Below, piece by piece: positions 1 through 7,804 of a stretch of DNA of 16,660 nt; position 1 is the stretch's first letter, and each line of letters starts with the position of its first letter. The position numbers and the translations under genes were made by a program. Location: positions 1 to 16,660 of the forward strand of contig JAHZJY010000183.1 of assembly GCA_022600695.1 (NCBI GenBank). The letters run 5' to 3'. The notes below the pieces were generated by a model. That model did not search any database, was not told where the DNA came from, and was given only the letters and a program-made list of their open reading frames with translations. The stretch comes from Actinomycetes bacterium (GTDB lineage: Bacteria > Actinomycetota > Actinomycetes > Mycobacteriales > Mycobacteriaceae).

Positions 1-327
1 GACCTCGCCGCCGGCCGGGAGGCCGTCCGTCGGGTGCTCGTCGCCGACGAGGTTCTCGCCTATATCGTCGATATCGTCACCGCCACCCGGAACTCCTCGT
101 CATTACAGCTGGGCGTCTCACCTCGTGGAGCCACCGCACTGTTGGCGGCGGCCCGATCCTGGGCCTGGCTCACCGGGCGCGGCTATGTCACCCCCGACGA
201 TGTCAAGGCGATGGCGCGGCCGACGCTGCGGCACCGGATCGGGTTGCGCCCGGAGGCCGAACTGGAAGGTGCGACACCCGACGGTGTCCTCGACGGCATC
301 CTCTCCTCGGTTCCGGTGCCCCGCTAG
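1..327 (+). CDS. moxR: MoxR-family AAA+ ATPase, C-terminal part (5' end outside window)
   Basis: The reading frame is open from base 1 and ends at TAG 325-327, so only the last 108 residues are present. They form the C-terminal lid of a MoxR-type AAA+ ATPase. The diagnostic stretch is GVSPRGATALLAAARSWAWL followed by GRGYVTPDDVKAMA and LRHRI, the usual MoxR ending. The Walker motifs would lie upstream of the window. MoxR ATPases are thought to act as chaperones for maturation of protein complexes, often together with DUF58/vWA proteins. The next gene is exactly such a partner and its GTG start shares one base with this stop (TAGTG), so the two are probably co-translated. By order of neighbours this corresponds to moxR2 (Rv3692) of M. 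tuberculosis. Assignment to family is firm; the precise client is unknown. Confidence 0.9.
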   Translation, partial: DLAAGREAVRRVLVADEVLAYIVDIVTATRNSSSLQLGVSPRGATALLAAARSWAWLTGRGYVTPDDVKAMARPTLRHRIGLRPEAELEGATPDGVLDGILSSVPVPR

Positions 328-1649
328 TGGTTCTCACCGGCCGCACGGCCGTGGTCGCGCTGATCGCGGTCCTGCCGATCGCGGTCGCACCCTGGCCGGC
401 AACGGCTTTCGTGGTCTTCGCCGTCGCCCTGAGCCTCTTCGTCGCGGCGGACCTGGCCCGTGCAGGCGCCCCGGATGAGCTGCGGGTGCATCGCTCCGGG
501 GCTCCCTCGGCCCGGCTCGGCGAACCGGTGGAAACCGTACTGCGGATCCGCAATGACGGCCCCCGCAGGGTTCGGGGTGTCATCCGGGACGCGTGGCCAC
601 CGAGCACCGGCGCCGAACCCCGCATGCATCCGCTGAACCTGGCCGCCGGTGAAACGGCGTCCGTGGCCACCTGCCTCCGACCGGTTCGCCGTGGGGACCA
701 GGTCTGCGCGGCAGTGGCAGTGCGGTCGATCGGTCCACTCGGGCTCGCCGGACGGCAACGCCTGATCGACGTACCGGGCACGATCCGGGTGCTGCCGCCG
801 TTCCTGTCCCGCAAGCATCTGCCTTCCCGGCTGGCCCGGCTGCGCGAGATCGACGGGCTGCTGCCGGCTTTGGTGCGGGGCCGGGGAACCGAGTTCGACT
901 CGCTGCGTGAATACGTCGTCGGCGATGACGTTCGCTCCATCGACTGGCGCGCGACGGCGCGGCGGTCCGATGTGGTGGTGCGCACCTGGCGACCGGAACG
1001 GGATCGGCGGGTCGTCATCGTCGTCGACACCGGCCGGACCTCGGCGGGCCGGGTGGGGGTGGATCCGACCGCGAGCGACCCGGGTGGCTGGCCACGGCTG
1101 GACTGGTCGCTGGATGCCGCTCTGCTCCTCGCCGCTCTGGCCTCGCGCGCCGGGGACCACGTCGATTTCCTGGCCCATGACCGGGTGACCCGGGCCGCGG
1201 TGTTCGGCGCCGCCCGGAGCGACCTGCTGGCACACCTGGTCGGGGCCATGGCGCCGGTGCAGCCCGCACTCGTCGAGTCGGACGCCGCAGCCATGGTGGC
1301 GGCGGTTCGCCGCCGGGCTCGGCGGGGCGCCTTGGTGGTACTGCTGACCGACCTGAACTCCTCAGCCCTGGAGGAGGGGCTGTTACCGGTGCTATCGCAG
1401 TTGTCCGGACGCCATCAGGTGATCGTCGCCGCGATATCCGATCCGCGGGTCGCCGAGCTCGCCGCCGGCCGCGCCGACGCCGCCGAGGTCTACGACGCGG
1501 CCGCCGCCGAGCGGGCCCGCAACGATCGCCGCGCGATCGCCTCCCGGCTGCGGCTGGGCGGGGTTGAGGTGGTTGATGCCCAGCCCGACGAGCTGGCCCC
1601 GGCGGTCACCGACCGGTATCTGACGATGAAGGCCACCGGCCGGTTGTAA
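327..1649 (+). CDS. DUF58 / vWA-like membrane-anchored protein (Rv3693-like)
   Basis: The product has 440 residues and starts with GTG at 327, overlapping the moxR stop by one base. Residues 7-42 form a hydrophobic N-terminal hairpin of two membrane segments. A beta-rich extracytoplasmic or linker region follows, and the DUF58 signature LREYVVGDDVRSIDW is at 193-207. Residues 228-239 (VVIVVDTGRTS, D234) look like the first strand of a von Willebrand A fold with a degenerate metal-binding motif. DUF58 proteins are regularly encoded beside MoxR ATPases and are presumed partners or substrates of them. The biochemical role is not established. The gene converges on the SpoIIM-like gene with only 14 bases between stop codons and no clear terminator there. 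Confidence 0.88.
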   Translation: MVLTGRTAVVALIAVLPIAVAPWPATAFVVFAVALSLFVAADLARAGAPDELRVHRSGAPSARLGEPVETVLRIRNDGPRRVRGVIRDAWPPSTGAEPRMHPLNLAAGETASVATCLRPVRRGDQVCAAVAVRSIGPLGLAGRQRLIDVPGTIRVLPPFLSRKHLPSRLARLREIDGLLPALVRGRGTEFDSLREYVVGDDVRSIDWRATARRSDVVVRTWRPERDRRVVIVVDTGRTSAGRVGVDPTASDPGGWPRLDWSLDAALLLAALASRAGDHVDFLAHDRVTRAAVFGAARSDLLAHLVGAMAPVQPALVESDAAAMVAAVRRRARRGALVVLLTDLNSSALEEGLLPVLSQLSGRHQVIVAAISDPRVAELAAGRADAAEVYDAAAAERARNDRRAIASRLRLGGVEVVDAQPDELAPAVTDRYLTMKATGRL

Positions 1650-1663
1650 ACGGGGGCCGAAAC

Positions 1664-2656
1664 TCAGCCGGTCGGGACAACGTCGGGGGCGTCGGCGAGG
1701 TCGCCGGTCTCCCCGGTACGCACCGCGCGACGGCCGAAATAGATGATGTAGCTCAGGAATGCGATCTCGGCGAACACCCCGATGCCGACCCTCGCGGCTG
1801 TCGGCAGCGACGAGGGGGTGACGAGCGCTTCGATAAGTCCGCTGAACAGCAGCACGACCGCCAGACCGACGGCCACCGAGACCACCGCGCGGCCCTGTTC
1901 GGCAAGCGCCTGACCGCGGGGCCGGTTGCCCGGCGAGATGACCGTCCAGCCCAGCCGCATCCCCGCCGCGGCGGCCAGGAACACCGCGGTCAGCTCCAGC
2001 AGCCCGTGCGGGGTCAGCAACCCGAACAGGACATCGGCTTTCCCCGCGTCGATCATCAGGCCGGCTGTGACGCCGAGGTTGGCGGCATTCTGGAACAGCA
2101 CCCACGGAATCGGAATGCCGAGCAGCACCGCGAAGGCTATGCATTGCGCGGCCACCCAGGAGTTGTTCACCCACACCCGCAGCGCGAATGACCCGGCCGG
2201 GTTCTCGCTGTAGTAGTTCGCGAAATCCTGATTGACGAGTTGTTCGATCTCGGCCGGCGTACCCAGCAGCGACCGCACCTCCGGATTGCCGGTCACCCAC
2301 ATGACGATCACCCCGGCCACTGCGCAGAAAGCCGCCGCGGTGACCAGCCACCACCACCGGGCCCGGTAGGCCACGACCGGAAAGGAGACGGTCCAGAATC
2401 GGAGGAATTCCCGCCACAGCGGTGCGTGCGCACCGGTGACGGCCGAGCGGGCGCGGGCAACGAGCGCGGAAAGCCGGCCGATGAGCACCGAATCGGTGGA
2501 TGCCGAGCGCACCATCGACAGATGGGTCGATACCCGCTGATAGAGATCGACGAGTTCATCCACCTCCGGACCCGTCAGCCGGCGGCGACGCCTGACCAGA
2601 AAATCCAATCGCTTCCAGCTGGCCTGGTGGGCCATCACGAAAGCATCGACGTCCAT
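1664..2656 (-). CDS. SpoIIM / DUF95-family multi-pass membrane protein (Rv3694c-like)
   Basis: The product has 330 residues. Residues 1-95 are a soluble, Arg-rich helical segment (RRRRR near 23-27). About five or six membrane segments follow, the first at about 101-121. The family hallmark is the block PHGLLELTAVFLAAAAG with a downstream GLIEALVTPS. In sporulating bacteria SpoIIM works in engulfment, but homologs are widespread in non-sporulating actinobacteria next to MoxR/DUF58 and RDD genes, where the role is unknown. The ATG at 2656 is chosen because a TAGCAT hexamer ends 6 bases upstream, which would place the transcription start at the ATG itself (leaderless). No Shine-Dalgarno sequence is visible. 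The gene lies 36 bases downstream of the mce-linked MPT64-like gene on the same strand, so operon read-through is also possible. Confidence 0.87.
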   Translation of the reverse strand: MDVDAFVMAHQASWKRLDFLVRRRRRLTGPEVDELVDLYQRVSTHLSMVRSASTDSVLIGRLSALVARARSAVTGAHAPLWREFLRFWTVSFPVVAYRARWWWLVTAAAFCAVAGVIVMWVTGNPEVRSLLGTPAEIEQLVNQDFANYYSENPAGSFALRVWVNNSWVAAQCIAFAVLLGIPIPWVLFQNAANLGVTAGLMIDAGKADVLFGLLTPHGLLELTAVFLAAAAGMRLGWTVISPGNRPRGQALAEQGRAVVSVAVGLAVVLLFSGLIEALVTPSSLPTAARVGIGVFAEIAFLSYIIYFGRRAVRTGETGDLADAPDVVPTG

Positions 2657-2668
2657 CGCGCCATGCTA
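2657..2668 (-). promoter_or_regulatory. Candidate leaderless promoter (-10 TAGCAT) of the SpoIIM-like gene
   Basis: On the minus strand TAGCAT (2668 to 2663) is followed by six bases and then the ATG at 2656. This fits the mycobacterial SigA -10 pattern TANNNT placed so that transcription begins at the start codon. No clear -35 is visible, which is common in mycobacteria. It is an inference from spacing only. Confidence 0.4.
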
Positions 2669-2692
2669 CTGACGGCGGGATAGCGGCGGGGT

Positions 2693-3469
2693 CTAGATCC
2701 CCGGTCGCAACGCCGGCGCCAGCGCGCTCAGCGGGATGCGCGGTTGCACCGTACCCCCGCTCATCGACCACAGGTAGTTACCCGGGGTGAAGTCGATAGG
2801 AGTATCCCGGGCAACCGGATAGTCCGGCATGTAGAGGATCAGCTCGTCCGGGGTCAACGCCCAGGCCCGGTACCCGCCGGAATACACCTTGTCCGGCGTC
2901 CACCGCTCCGGGATGAACGGATAGGTGTTGGGCTGATGCGGCGGCAGCGCAGCATCGAGGGCGGTCTGGATGAACGGCGCCCCCAGCGATGGGATCGCCG
3001 CGGGATCCACCACATCCGAGAGTTGGAGCTGACGGCCGCTGCTCTGGTCGAAGGAGAAGGTGCGGTAGGCGTCTTTGATAGCCGGTCCGTCCAGCCGGGC
3101 CGTACTCTCCGAATTATAGGTTTCGCGGAACACCACAGTGCGGATGGCGCCGTGCTGGAAGGTCTCGAAATTGGCATCGCCCCAGCTGTTTTGGTACATC
3201 TGCGCGGCGGCCGTCCGCCAGTTGTTCATCAGGGTCCCGAGATAGTTTCCGATCACCGCACCAATGGCCGAGTCGATCTCCGCCGGAATCGCGATATTGA
3301 TCTCCCGGACCGCCTTGCGCTCGGAGACCACCGTGGCATGACAGTACTGCCCGTTCCACTGACCGCCGATCTGGTCGCAGAACCCGGCCGCCGAGGCCGA
3401 CGCGGTCGGCGCGACGGTTACCGATGCCGCCACGGCGATCACCGCACCGGCTAATCCGGTCATCCGCAT
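2693..3469 (-). CDS. Secreted MPT64/DUF3298 (RsiV-like) family protein encoded in the mce operon
   Basis: The product has 258 residues. Residues 1-26 are a Sec-type signal peptide with a hydrophobic core and likely cleavage after the Ala/Ser-rich ASASA stretch, and no lipobox. The mature N-terminus carries C31 and C43 with 11 residues between, the same C-x11-C spacing I recall in M. tuberculosis MPT64 (YCEELKG...GQAC). The C-terminal half (YRTFSFDQSSGR, LSDVVDP, ALTPDELILYMPDYPVA, RIPLSAL) follows the DUF3298/MPT64 pattern. The protein is presumably extracytoplasmic. MPT64-type proteins are secreted; their molecular function is not settled. It lies 43 bases after the Mce-associated gene on the same strand and is probably the last operon gene. 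ATG 3469 is preceded by GGGA at 6 bases; ATG 3463 is an alternative that would overlap a 13-codon leader ORF (ATGA). Confidence 0.75.
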   Translation of the reverse strand: MRMTGLAGAVIAVAASVTVAPTASASAAGFCDQIGGQWNGQYCHATVVSERKAVREINIAIPAEIDSAIGAVIGNYLGTLMNNWRTAAAQMYQNSWGDANFETFQHGAIRTVVFRETYNSESTARLDGPAIKDAYRTFSFDQSSGRQLQLSDVVDPAAIPSLGAPFIQTALDAALPPHQPNTYPFIPERWTPDKVYSGGYRAWALTPDELILYMPDYPVARDTPIDFTPGNYLWSMSGGTVQPRIPLSALAPALRPGI

Positions 3470-3501
3470 GGGTATTCCCGCCTTACTGCTTTCCGCCCCA
3501 T
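3460..3501 (-). CDS. Possible 13-residue leader ORF before the MPT64-like gene
   Basis: The minus strand has AAGGAA (3514-3509), seven bases, then ATG at 3501, encoding MGRKAVRREYPCG and ending at TGA 3462-3460. Its stop overlaps the in-frame ATG at 3463 of the MPT64-like gene as ATGA, the same junction type used between mce genes here. Its ribosome-binding site is better than that of the gene behind it. It may be a coupling leader peptide, or chance. There is no homology evidence. Confidence 0.25.
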   Translation of the reverse strand: MGRKAVRREYPCG

Positions 3502-3508
3502 GTTCGTG

Positions 3509-3520
3509 TTCCTTAAGGAA
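3509..3520. other. Perfect 12-bp palindrome TTCCTTAAGGAA
   Basis: This AT-rich perfect palindrome covers the TAA stop codon of the Mce-associated gene (3515-3513). It also supplies the AAGGAA Shine-Dalgarno-like sequence of the leader ORF. It has no loop, so a hairpin is unlikely. It could be a protein-binding site or coincidence. Confidence 0.3.
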
Positions 3521-4151
3521 GTTCGACTTTGCTCGCCCGCCAGCGCCCGTCGAGCTTCTCCAGGGTCATCATCATCCGGCTCCGATCGATCCGCGGGTCG
3601 GGAAGTTTGGTGTTGGACACGGACTGGTCGACGAACAGCAGCACCACGGCCTTGTCCCTGGACGCCGACTGCACCGCCGACTCCACCACCACGCCTCGGG
3701 CGGTAGCTCTGTTCTCGATCAACAGCTGACGGAGTTCCTCGCTGGACTGCGAGTACATGTCCTTGAACTCCCCGGTCGCGCCGTCGAGGACCTCGGCGAA
3801 GTTCTCGTCCACCGTGTCGGAGTCGATACTGGTCAGCACCTGGGCGTAGCTGACCGCCGCGCGTTGCGCTTCCGCACTGGCCGCCTCGAGTTGATGCTGC
3901 TGCCACACCTGCCAGCCGAGGAACCCGGTGGCGGCGATCAGAACGACAACCACGACGCCGACCGCGGCGGTCCGGATATCGGGTCGGCGGCGGTGCGCTG
4001 TCACCAGATCGTCCGGCACCGCGGCCTCGGCATCGCGCCCGGCGTCCCCGGTGGACTCGGTCAGCTCAACGGTCTCCTCGACGGGCGGCGCAGCGTCGTC
4101 GCTCCCATCGGAGCGGGTGGCCTCGGCTCCTTCATCGGTCATGACTGGCAT
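3513..4151 (-). CDS. Mce-associated membrane protein (Mas/Mam family)
   Basis: The product has 212 residues. Residues 1-53 are an acidic, disordered cytoplasmic tail rich in Glu, Asp, Ala and Thr. RRR at 54-56 precedes one membrane segment at about 61-80. The remaining 130 residues form an extracytoplasmic domain (SIDSDTVDENFAEVLDGATG, MYSQSSEELRQLL, MMMTLEKLDGRWRASKVELP) typical of Mce-associated proteins, which have an NTF2-like fold. Known relatives such as OmamA/Rv0199 stabilise Mce transporters, so a role as assembly or stability factor is inferred. ATG 4151 is chosen because GAGGGGA (4169-4163) lies 11 bases upstream. ATG 4142 is less well placed, and any longer version would run into mceF, which ends only 25 bases upstream. 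Confidence 0.85.
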   Translation of the reverse strand: MPVMTDEGAEATRSDGSDDAAPPVEETVELTESTGDAGRDAEAAVPDDLVTAHRRRPDIRTAAVGVVVVVLIAATGFLGWQVWQQHQLEAASAEAQRAAVSYAQVLTSIDSDTVDENFAEVLDGATGEFKDMYSQSSEELRQLLIENRATARGVVVESAVQSASRDKAVVLLFVDQSVSNTKLPDPRIDRSRMMMTLEKLDGRWRASKVELP

Positions 4152-4176
4152 CTTGGTCCATCTCCCCTCGCCGGCA

Positions 4177-5427
4177 TCAGCCGGGCGGCTCGATCGGCAG
4201 GGTCGGGCCACCATAGGGCGTGGGGATCGAGTATCTGCCCTCCGGGGAGGGATCGGTCTGCTTGCCGAGATCAGCGCCCATCGGTGGCCCGGCGGTGTCG
4301 TCGCCGGCCGGCCGCGGTGCGTTCTTGGCACCCCTGATCAGCACCGCGACATCATCGTCGCGGCAGTAGTTGTACATGAAGGGCTCGGGGTAGTCGGCCG
4401 AGGCCGGCGGGCGCCGGGGCGTGCCGTAATCGCAGGTATAGCGCGGGTAGATATCGGCGCTCACCCAAACCCCCCCGTCGTGGAAGATGCTGCTCAGCGA
4501 GTCCAGCGCCGAACCGCGGTAGGAGGGGAACAGCGCGTTGATCGCCGGCACCCGCAGATACAGCAGCTCCGTGGTGGTCGTGAGATCGCCGAGCAACTGC
4601 ACCATCGTGTCGGAATTGTCGGCGAACAGGTCGTCGGTGGCGGCGAAGGTCTTCGGGGCCTGCTCGGTCAAGGTGCGGAATCCGCCGGTCATCCGGTCCA
4701 CCCCGGCTAACACTTCATTGAGGTTCGCGGTCGCAACCCGCATCCCGGCGTCCTTGTCCGCCACCAACTGCAGGGTGATCCGGCTGGTGTTGAGCAGTCT
4801 GGTGGTCTCCGGCAGAACCCCGTCCAGCGTGGAGAGCAGGAAGGTGCCACCCTCGACGATATCGCTCAGCTTCTGCGGGCCGTCCTTGCTCGTGCCGAGT
4901 TCGGCCTTGATGATCTCCAGCTTGTCGGTATCGACCTGTTTGAGCATCCCGTCGGCATCGGCGAGCAGTTCGGCCATCGTGACCGGCACCTCGGTGCGGC
5001 CCAGCGTGAAGTTGCTGCCGTTGGCGAGGAACGGCGCCTCCCCGTTGCCGCCGTCGAAGTCGATGTACTGCTCACCGGCCGCCGACAACCCGGCCACCCG
5101 GGCCTTGCTGGACTCCGACAGTTTCACCGACGAGTTCAGTCTGACCTCGGCGTTGACCCCTTCCGGGACGATCGACAGCGTCTCGACCTTGCCGATCGGC
5201 ACCCCGCGCAGCGTGACGTCCTGGTTGGGCAGCAGACCGCCGGATGCGGGCAGTTCCACGGTCACCCGGTAGACCGACCGCAACGGGTTCCAGCGCAAGG
5301 CTCCCAGCATCAGGTACGACAACCCGATGACCAGGGTGAGCAACAGCGCGATCGCGGACAGCCAGGCTTTGTGCCGATGCCCGTACTTGACGGCGCCGAC
5401 GATCCCGTCGGCAACGGTCCCGATCAC
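4177..5427 (-). CDS. mceF: MceF: Mce-family lipid transporter subunit F
   Basis: The product has 416 residues and starts with GTG at 5427, overlapping the mceE stop as GTGA. One N-terminal membrane anchor at about 23-43 is followed by the MCE domain at about 53-127 (VTVELPASGGLLPNQDVTLR, GVPIGKVETL, and AAGEQYIDF at its end). A helical region follows to about 300, expected to build the hydrophobic tunnel of the Mce assembly. C332 and C355 near the end could form a disulfide. The final 45 residues are Pro/Gly-rich (PTPYGGPTLPIEPPG). MceF is the last of the six Mce subunits and lies just before the Mce-associated gene. The substrate cannot be read from sequence; characterised relatives carry fatty acids or mycolic acids (Mce1) and cholesterol (Mce4). 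Confidence 0.93.
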   Translation of the reverse strand: MIGTVADGIVGAVKYGHRHKAWLSAIALLLTLVIGLSYLMLGALRWNPLRSVYRVTVELPASGGLLPNQDVTLRGVPIGKVETLSIVPEGVNAEVRLNSSVKLSESSKARVAGLSAAGEQYIDFDGGNGEAPFLANGSNFTLGRTEVPVTMAELLADADGMLKQVDTDKLEIIKAELGTSKDGPQKLSDIVEGGTFLLSTLDGVLPETTRLLNTSRITLQLVADKDAGMRVATANLNEVLAGVDRMTGGFRTLTEQAPKTFAATDDLFADNSDTMVQLLGDLTTTTELLYLRVPAINALFPSYRGSALDSLSSIFHDGGVWVSADIYPRYTCDYGTPRRPPASADYPEPFMYNYCRDDDVAVLIRGAKNAPRPAGDDTAGPPMGADLGKQTDPSPEGRYSIPTPYGGPTLPIEPPG

Positions 5428-6692
5428 GGCGCCGGCTCCGCGGCCGGCGGGGCGGGTGCGGGCTGCGGTCCCGGCGGGTTGACGAACTCACCGGGGGCGG
5501 TCGGGCCGGGAGCAGGCCCCACGACGTCCCACTGACCGTGCTGCTCACCGGGGACGACCGGCACCTGCGGGACGTTGGGCCCCCGCCCGACGATGCGCTC
5601 CTGCAGCCGGAACAGGGTGTATTTGAAGGAGCCGACGAGTTGGTTCCAGGTGGACCATTTGGGCCCGTGGAAACCCGGGTCGCCCGGGAAGCCGATATCG
5701 GGGATGTGACCGAGGATGAGCCGGTCGATGCTGCCCCGCACAGACATCGCCGTACCGCTGGTTGCCTTGATCAGCGGCGGCATCAGCCGGTTGAGCGCCG
5801 CCAGGTCGGGGGTGGGGTCCATCACGACATCGTTGAACGCTCCGGAAATCGTGTTCATGTCGGCGATCACGCTGCGGCCACTGGTGTCGGTGCCGCCGAT
5901 GGACGGGAGCTTGCTCAGCGTGTCGGTGGTACTACCGGCCTGAACAACCAGGTCCGCGATCTGGGTGGTCTGCTGGGCCAGCGTGTCGGTGGCCGGGGCC
6001 GCGGCGGTCATGAGTTCATCGAGGACGCCGGTCTTGGCCTCGATCCGGGTGGAGAGGCCGGACAGCGCGGTCAGCGAATCAGCGATCTGATCGGTGCGAC
6101 GGTCCATCGTGCCGAGCAGTTGGTTGGTGTTGTCGACCAGCTGGCGGAAGTTCCTGCCGCCGTCCTCCCCAGCCGCCTTACCGGCACCGTTGATGATGTC
6201 GGTCAGGTTCTTCACCGCGCCTCCGTTGACCAGGACCGCCGCTCCGGTCAGCAGGTTCTCGACGGTCGCCGCCGCCGACGTGTCCTGAATGCCGATGGTG
6301 TCACCGTCTTTGAGGGCCGGTGCGTTGGACGGCGCATCGGCCGGGGGCTGGACAGCGATGAACACGTCCCCCAGCGGTGTCGCCGAGCGCAGCTCGGCGG
6401 TGGTGCCCACGGGCAGCCGGACGCCGTCATTGATGCGCAGCGTGGCCACCGCGGTGTAGTCGCGCGCCACCAGCTCTTCCAACTGGCCGACATCGGCACC
6501 GACGAGTCGAACCTTCGCGAAGGCCGGCACGTTGAGCGCATTCTCGAACACCACGGTCAGGTTGTAACCGCCCGGCCCCGTTCCCGGATGTGGCAGCGGC
6601 AGGCTGGCCAGCCCACTGCTGGCACATCCAGCCGTTGCCATCGACACCGCCACCACGATCGCGGCTGCGGACCTCCTGCGCCGGATGATCAT
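5424..6692 (-). CDS. mceE: MceE: Mce-family lipoprotein (LprK/LprN type)
   Basis: The product has 422 residues and its ATG at 6692 overlaps the mceD stop as ATGA. The N-terminus is a lipoprotein signal: RRRR at 4-7, a hydrophobic core, and the lipobox TAGC with the lipidated Cys at 23. The MCE domain covers about residues 43-118 (YNLTVVFENALNVPAFAKVR, TAELRSATPLGDVFIAV). A long helical region follows, then a Pro-rich tail from about 380 to the end. C23 is the only cysteine. The E subunit is the lipoprotein of the hexamer in mycobacterial mce operons, and the position as fifth mce gene fits. The two residues before mature Cys and the Arg-rich start are standard. Confidence 0.93.
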   Translation of the reverse strand: MIIRRRRSAAAIVVAVSMATAGCASSGLASLPLPHPGTGPGGYNLTVVFENALNVPAFAKVRLVGADVGQLEELVARDYTAVATLRINDGVRLPVGTTAELRSATPLGDVFIAVQPPADAPSNAPALKDGDTIGIQDTSAAATVENLLTGAAVLVNGGAVKNLTDIINGAGKAAGEDGGRNFRQLVDNTNQLLGTMDRRTDQIADSLTALSGLSTRIEAKTGVLDELMTAAAPATDTLAQQTTQIADLVVQAGSTTDTLSKLPSIGGTDTSGRSVIADMNTISGAFNDVVMDPTPDLAALNRLMPPLIKATSGTAMSVRGSIDRLILGHIPDIGFPGDPGFHGPKWSTWNQLVGSFKYTLFRLQERIVGRGPNVPQVPVVPGEQHGQWDVVGPAPGPTAPGEFVNPPGPQPAPAPPAAEPAP

Positions 6693-7804
6693 TTCTGTCC
6701 CATCGCCGCAAGGCCGTCAAGAATGTAGGAGACCCCGAAGTCTGGGCCGAAGTCCTGCAAAGTTCCTGTGCTACAACCCAATTGCCGCAAATGCAGCAGG
6801 TTGCAGACCTCTTTGACGGTTTGACTGTCGAACAGCAACTTGTCGGAGAGGATGTGGACCCGGGCGGCGCCGTTCTCCCGGTCGATGACGTTGTAGATGT
6901 TGTCCAGTGTCATCGGGGCGACGTCCAGCAGTTCGGCGAGATCGCGCTGGTGCTCGATGGTGGTATCCAGCACGACCTCCCCACTGCCCACCAGACCCTT
7001 GACGGTGTCGCGGTTCTTCTCCAGCAGATCACCGAGTTGCGTCAGGACCACGTTGAGCTGCTTCCCGGTGGTGCCGCTGCCCAGATCCTCATCTGCCAGT
7101 ACCTGGGTGAGCACCCGGACGGTGGAACCGAACTCCCGCAGCGTGCCCTCATTGGCCGCCGCGCCGTCCATCAGCGTGCTGAGATTGTCCACGACCGCGG
7201 TGAGTTGCTCCTTGGTCTGCGCTCCACCGTCGGCGCCGAGTTTCAGCGCCTTGGACAACTCGCTCAGCGCCGACTTGATTCGCTCGCCGTTACCGTCGGC
7301 CATCGCGGCGGCGGAATCCACCAGCGTGCGAACCGCACCGTTTCCCTTACCGTCTCCATTCAGCGACATGGCAAGTCGGTCGACCATGTCCAGCGTCCGG
7401 GTGAACTCGACCGGTGTCTTGGTCTTGGTCAACGGGATGGTGGCGTGATCCTCCAAGACCGGGCCGCCGCGGTAGGGCGGCGTGAGCTCCACGGCCCGCT
7501 CCGCGAGGATCGAGGTCTGCAGGGTGACGGCCTGGGCGTCCGCCGGAATCTTGACGTCCTTGTCGACGGTGAACTCCACCTCGACGTAGCCGGTCTTGGG
7601 CGTCACCTTGGTGACGCTGCCGACCTTCATGCCCAGCACCTGGACGTTGTTGGTCGGATACAGTCCCGCGGTGTTGTCGAACTGCGCCACCAGGGTGATG
7701 GTGTCGAGCCGGTCCTTGGCCAGTTTCCACGTGTAGATGCCGAGACCGCCGACCGCCACCACGGCGAGAATGGCCAGGATCACGAAACCCCTGCCCCGCT
7801 TCAC
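6689..7804 (-). CDS. mceD: MceD: Mce-family lipid transporter subunit D
   Basis: The product has 371 residues. GTG 7804 is chosen as start because it gives a GTGA overlap with the mceC stop and a normal N-terminus (VKRGRGFVIL); upstream in-frame starts would lie inside mceC. A membrane anchor at about 6-27 is followed by the MCE domain at about 36-112 (LVAQFDNTAGLYPTNNVQVL, GMKVGSVTKV, ILAERAVEL). Helical segments follow to the end, with C334 and C344 near the C-terminus. It is shorter than the M. tuberculosis MceD proteins I recall (about 420-530 residues) and has no Pro-rich tail. It is one of six non-identical chains expected to form one Mce conduit. Confidence 0.92.
   Translation of the reverse strand: MKRGRGFVILAILAVVAVGGLGIYTWKLAKDRLDTITLVAQFDNTAGLYPTNNVQVLGMKVGSVTKVTPKTGYVEVEFTVDKDVKIPADAQAVTLQTSILAERAVELTPPYRGGPVLEDHATIPLTKTKTPVEFTRTLDMVDRLAMSLNGDGKGNGAVRTLVDSAAAMADGNGERIKSALSELSKALKLGADGGAQTKEQLTAVVDNLSTLMDGAAANEGTLREFGSTVRVLTQVLADEDLGSGTTGKQLNVVLTQLGDLLEKNRDTVKGLVGSGEVVLDTTIEHQRDLAELLDVAPMTLDNIYNVIDRENGAARVHILSDKLLFDSQTVKEVCNLLHLRQLGCSTGTLQDFGPDFGVSYILDGLAAMGQK

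Noticed and set aside
203..1294. Long open frame of 363 codons on the minus strand opposite the DUF58 gene
   Set aside because: It is Arg/Ser/Thr-rich with no domain. Such antisense frames are expected opposite GC-rich genes, and the plus-strand DUF58 motifs are clear.
1650..1663. Terminator between the convergent DUF58 and SpoIIM-like genes
   Set aside because: The 14 bases contain no hairpin with a sensible stem or a T-tract.
3460..3906. 148-codon minus-strand frame across the Mce-associated gene
   Set aside because: Only its last 13 codons have a good ribosome-binding site. The rest is a shadow of the Mce-associated gene.
4141..4179. ATG at 4177 directly overlapping the mceF stop (TGATG)
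   Set aside because: It opens a 12-codon frame out of phase with the Mce-associated gene and has no ribosome-binding site that would support it.
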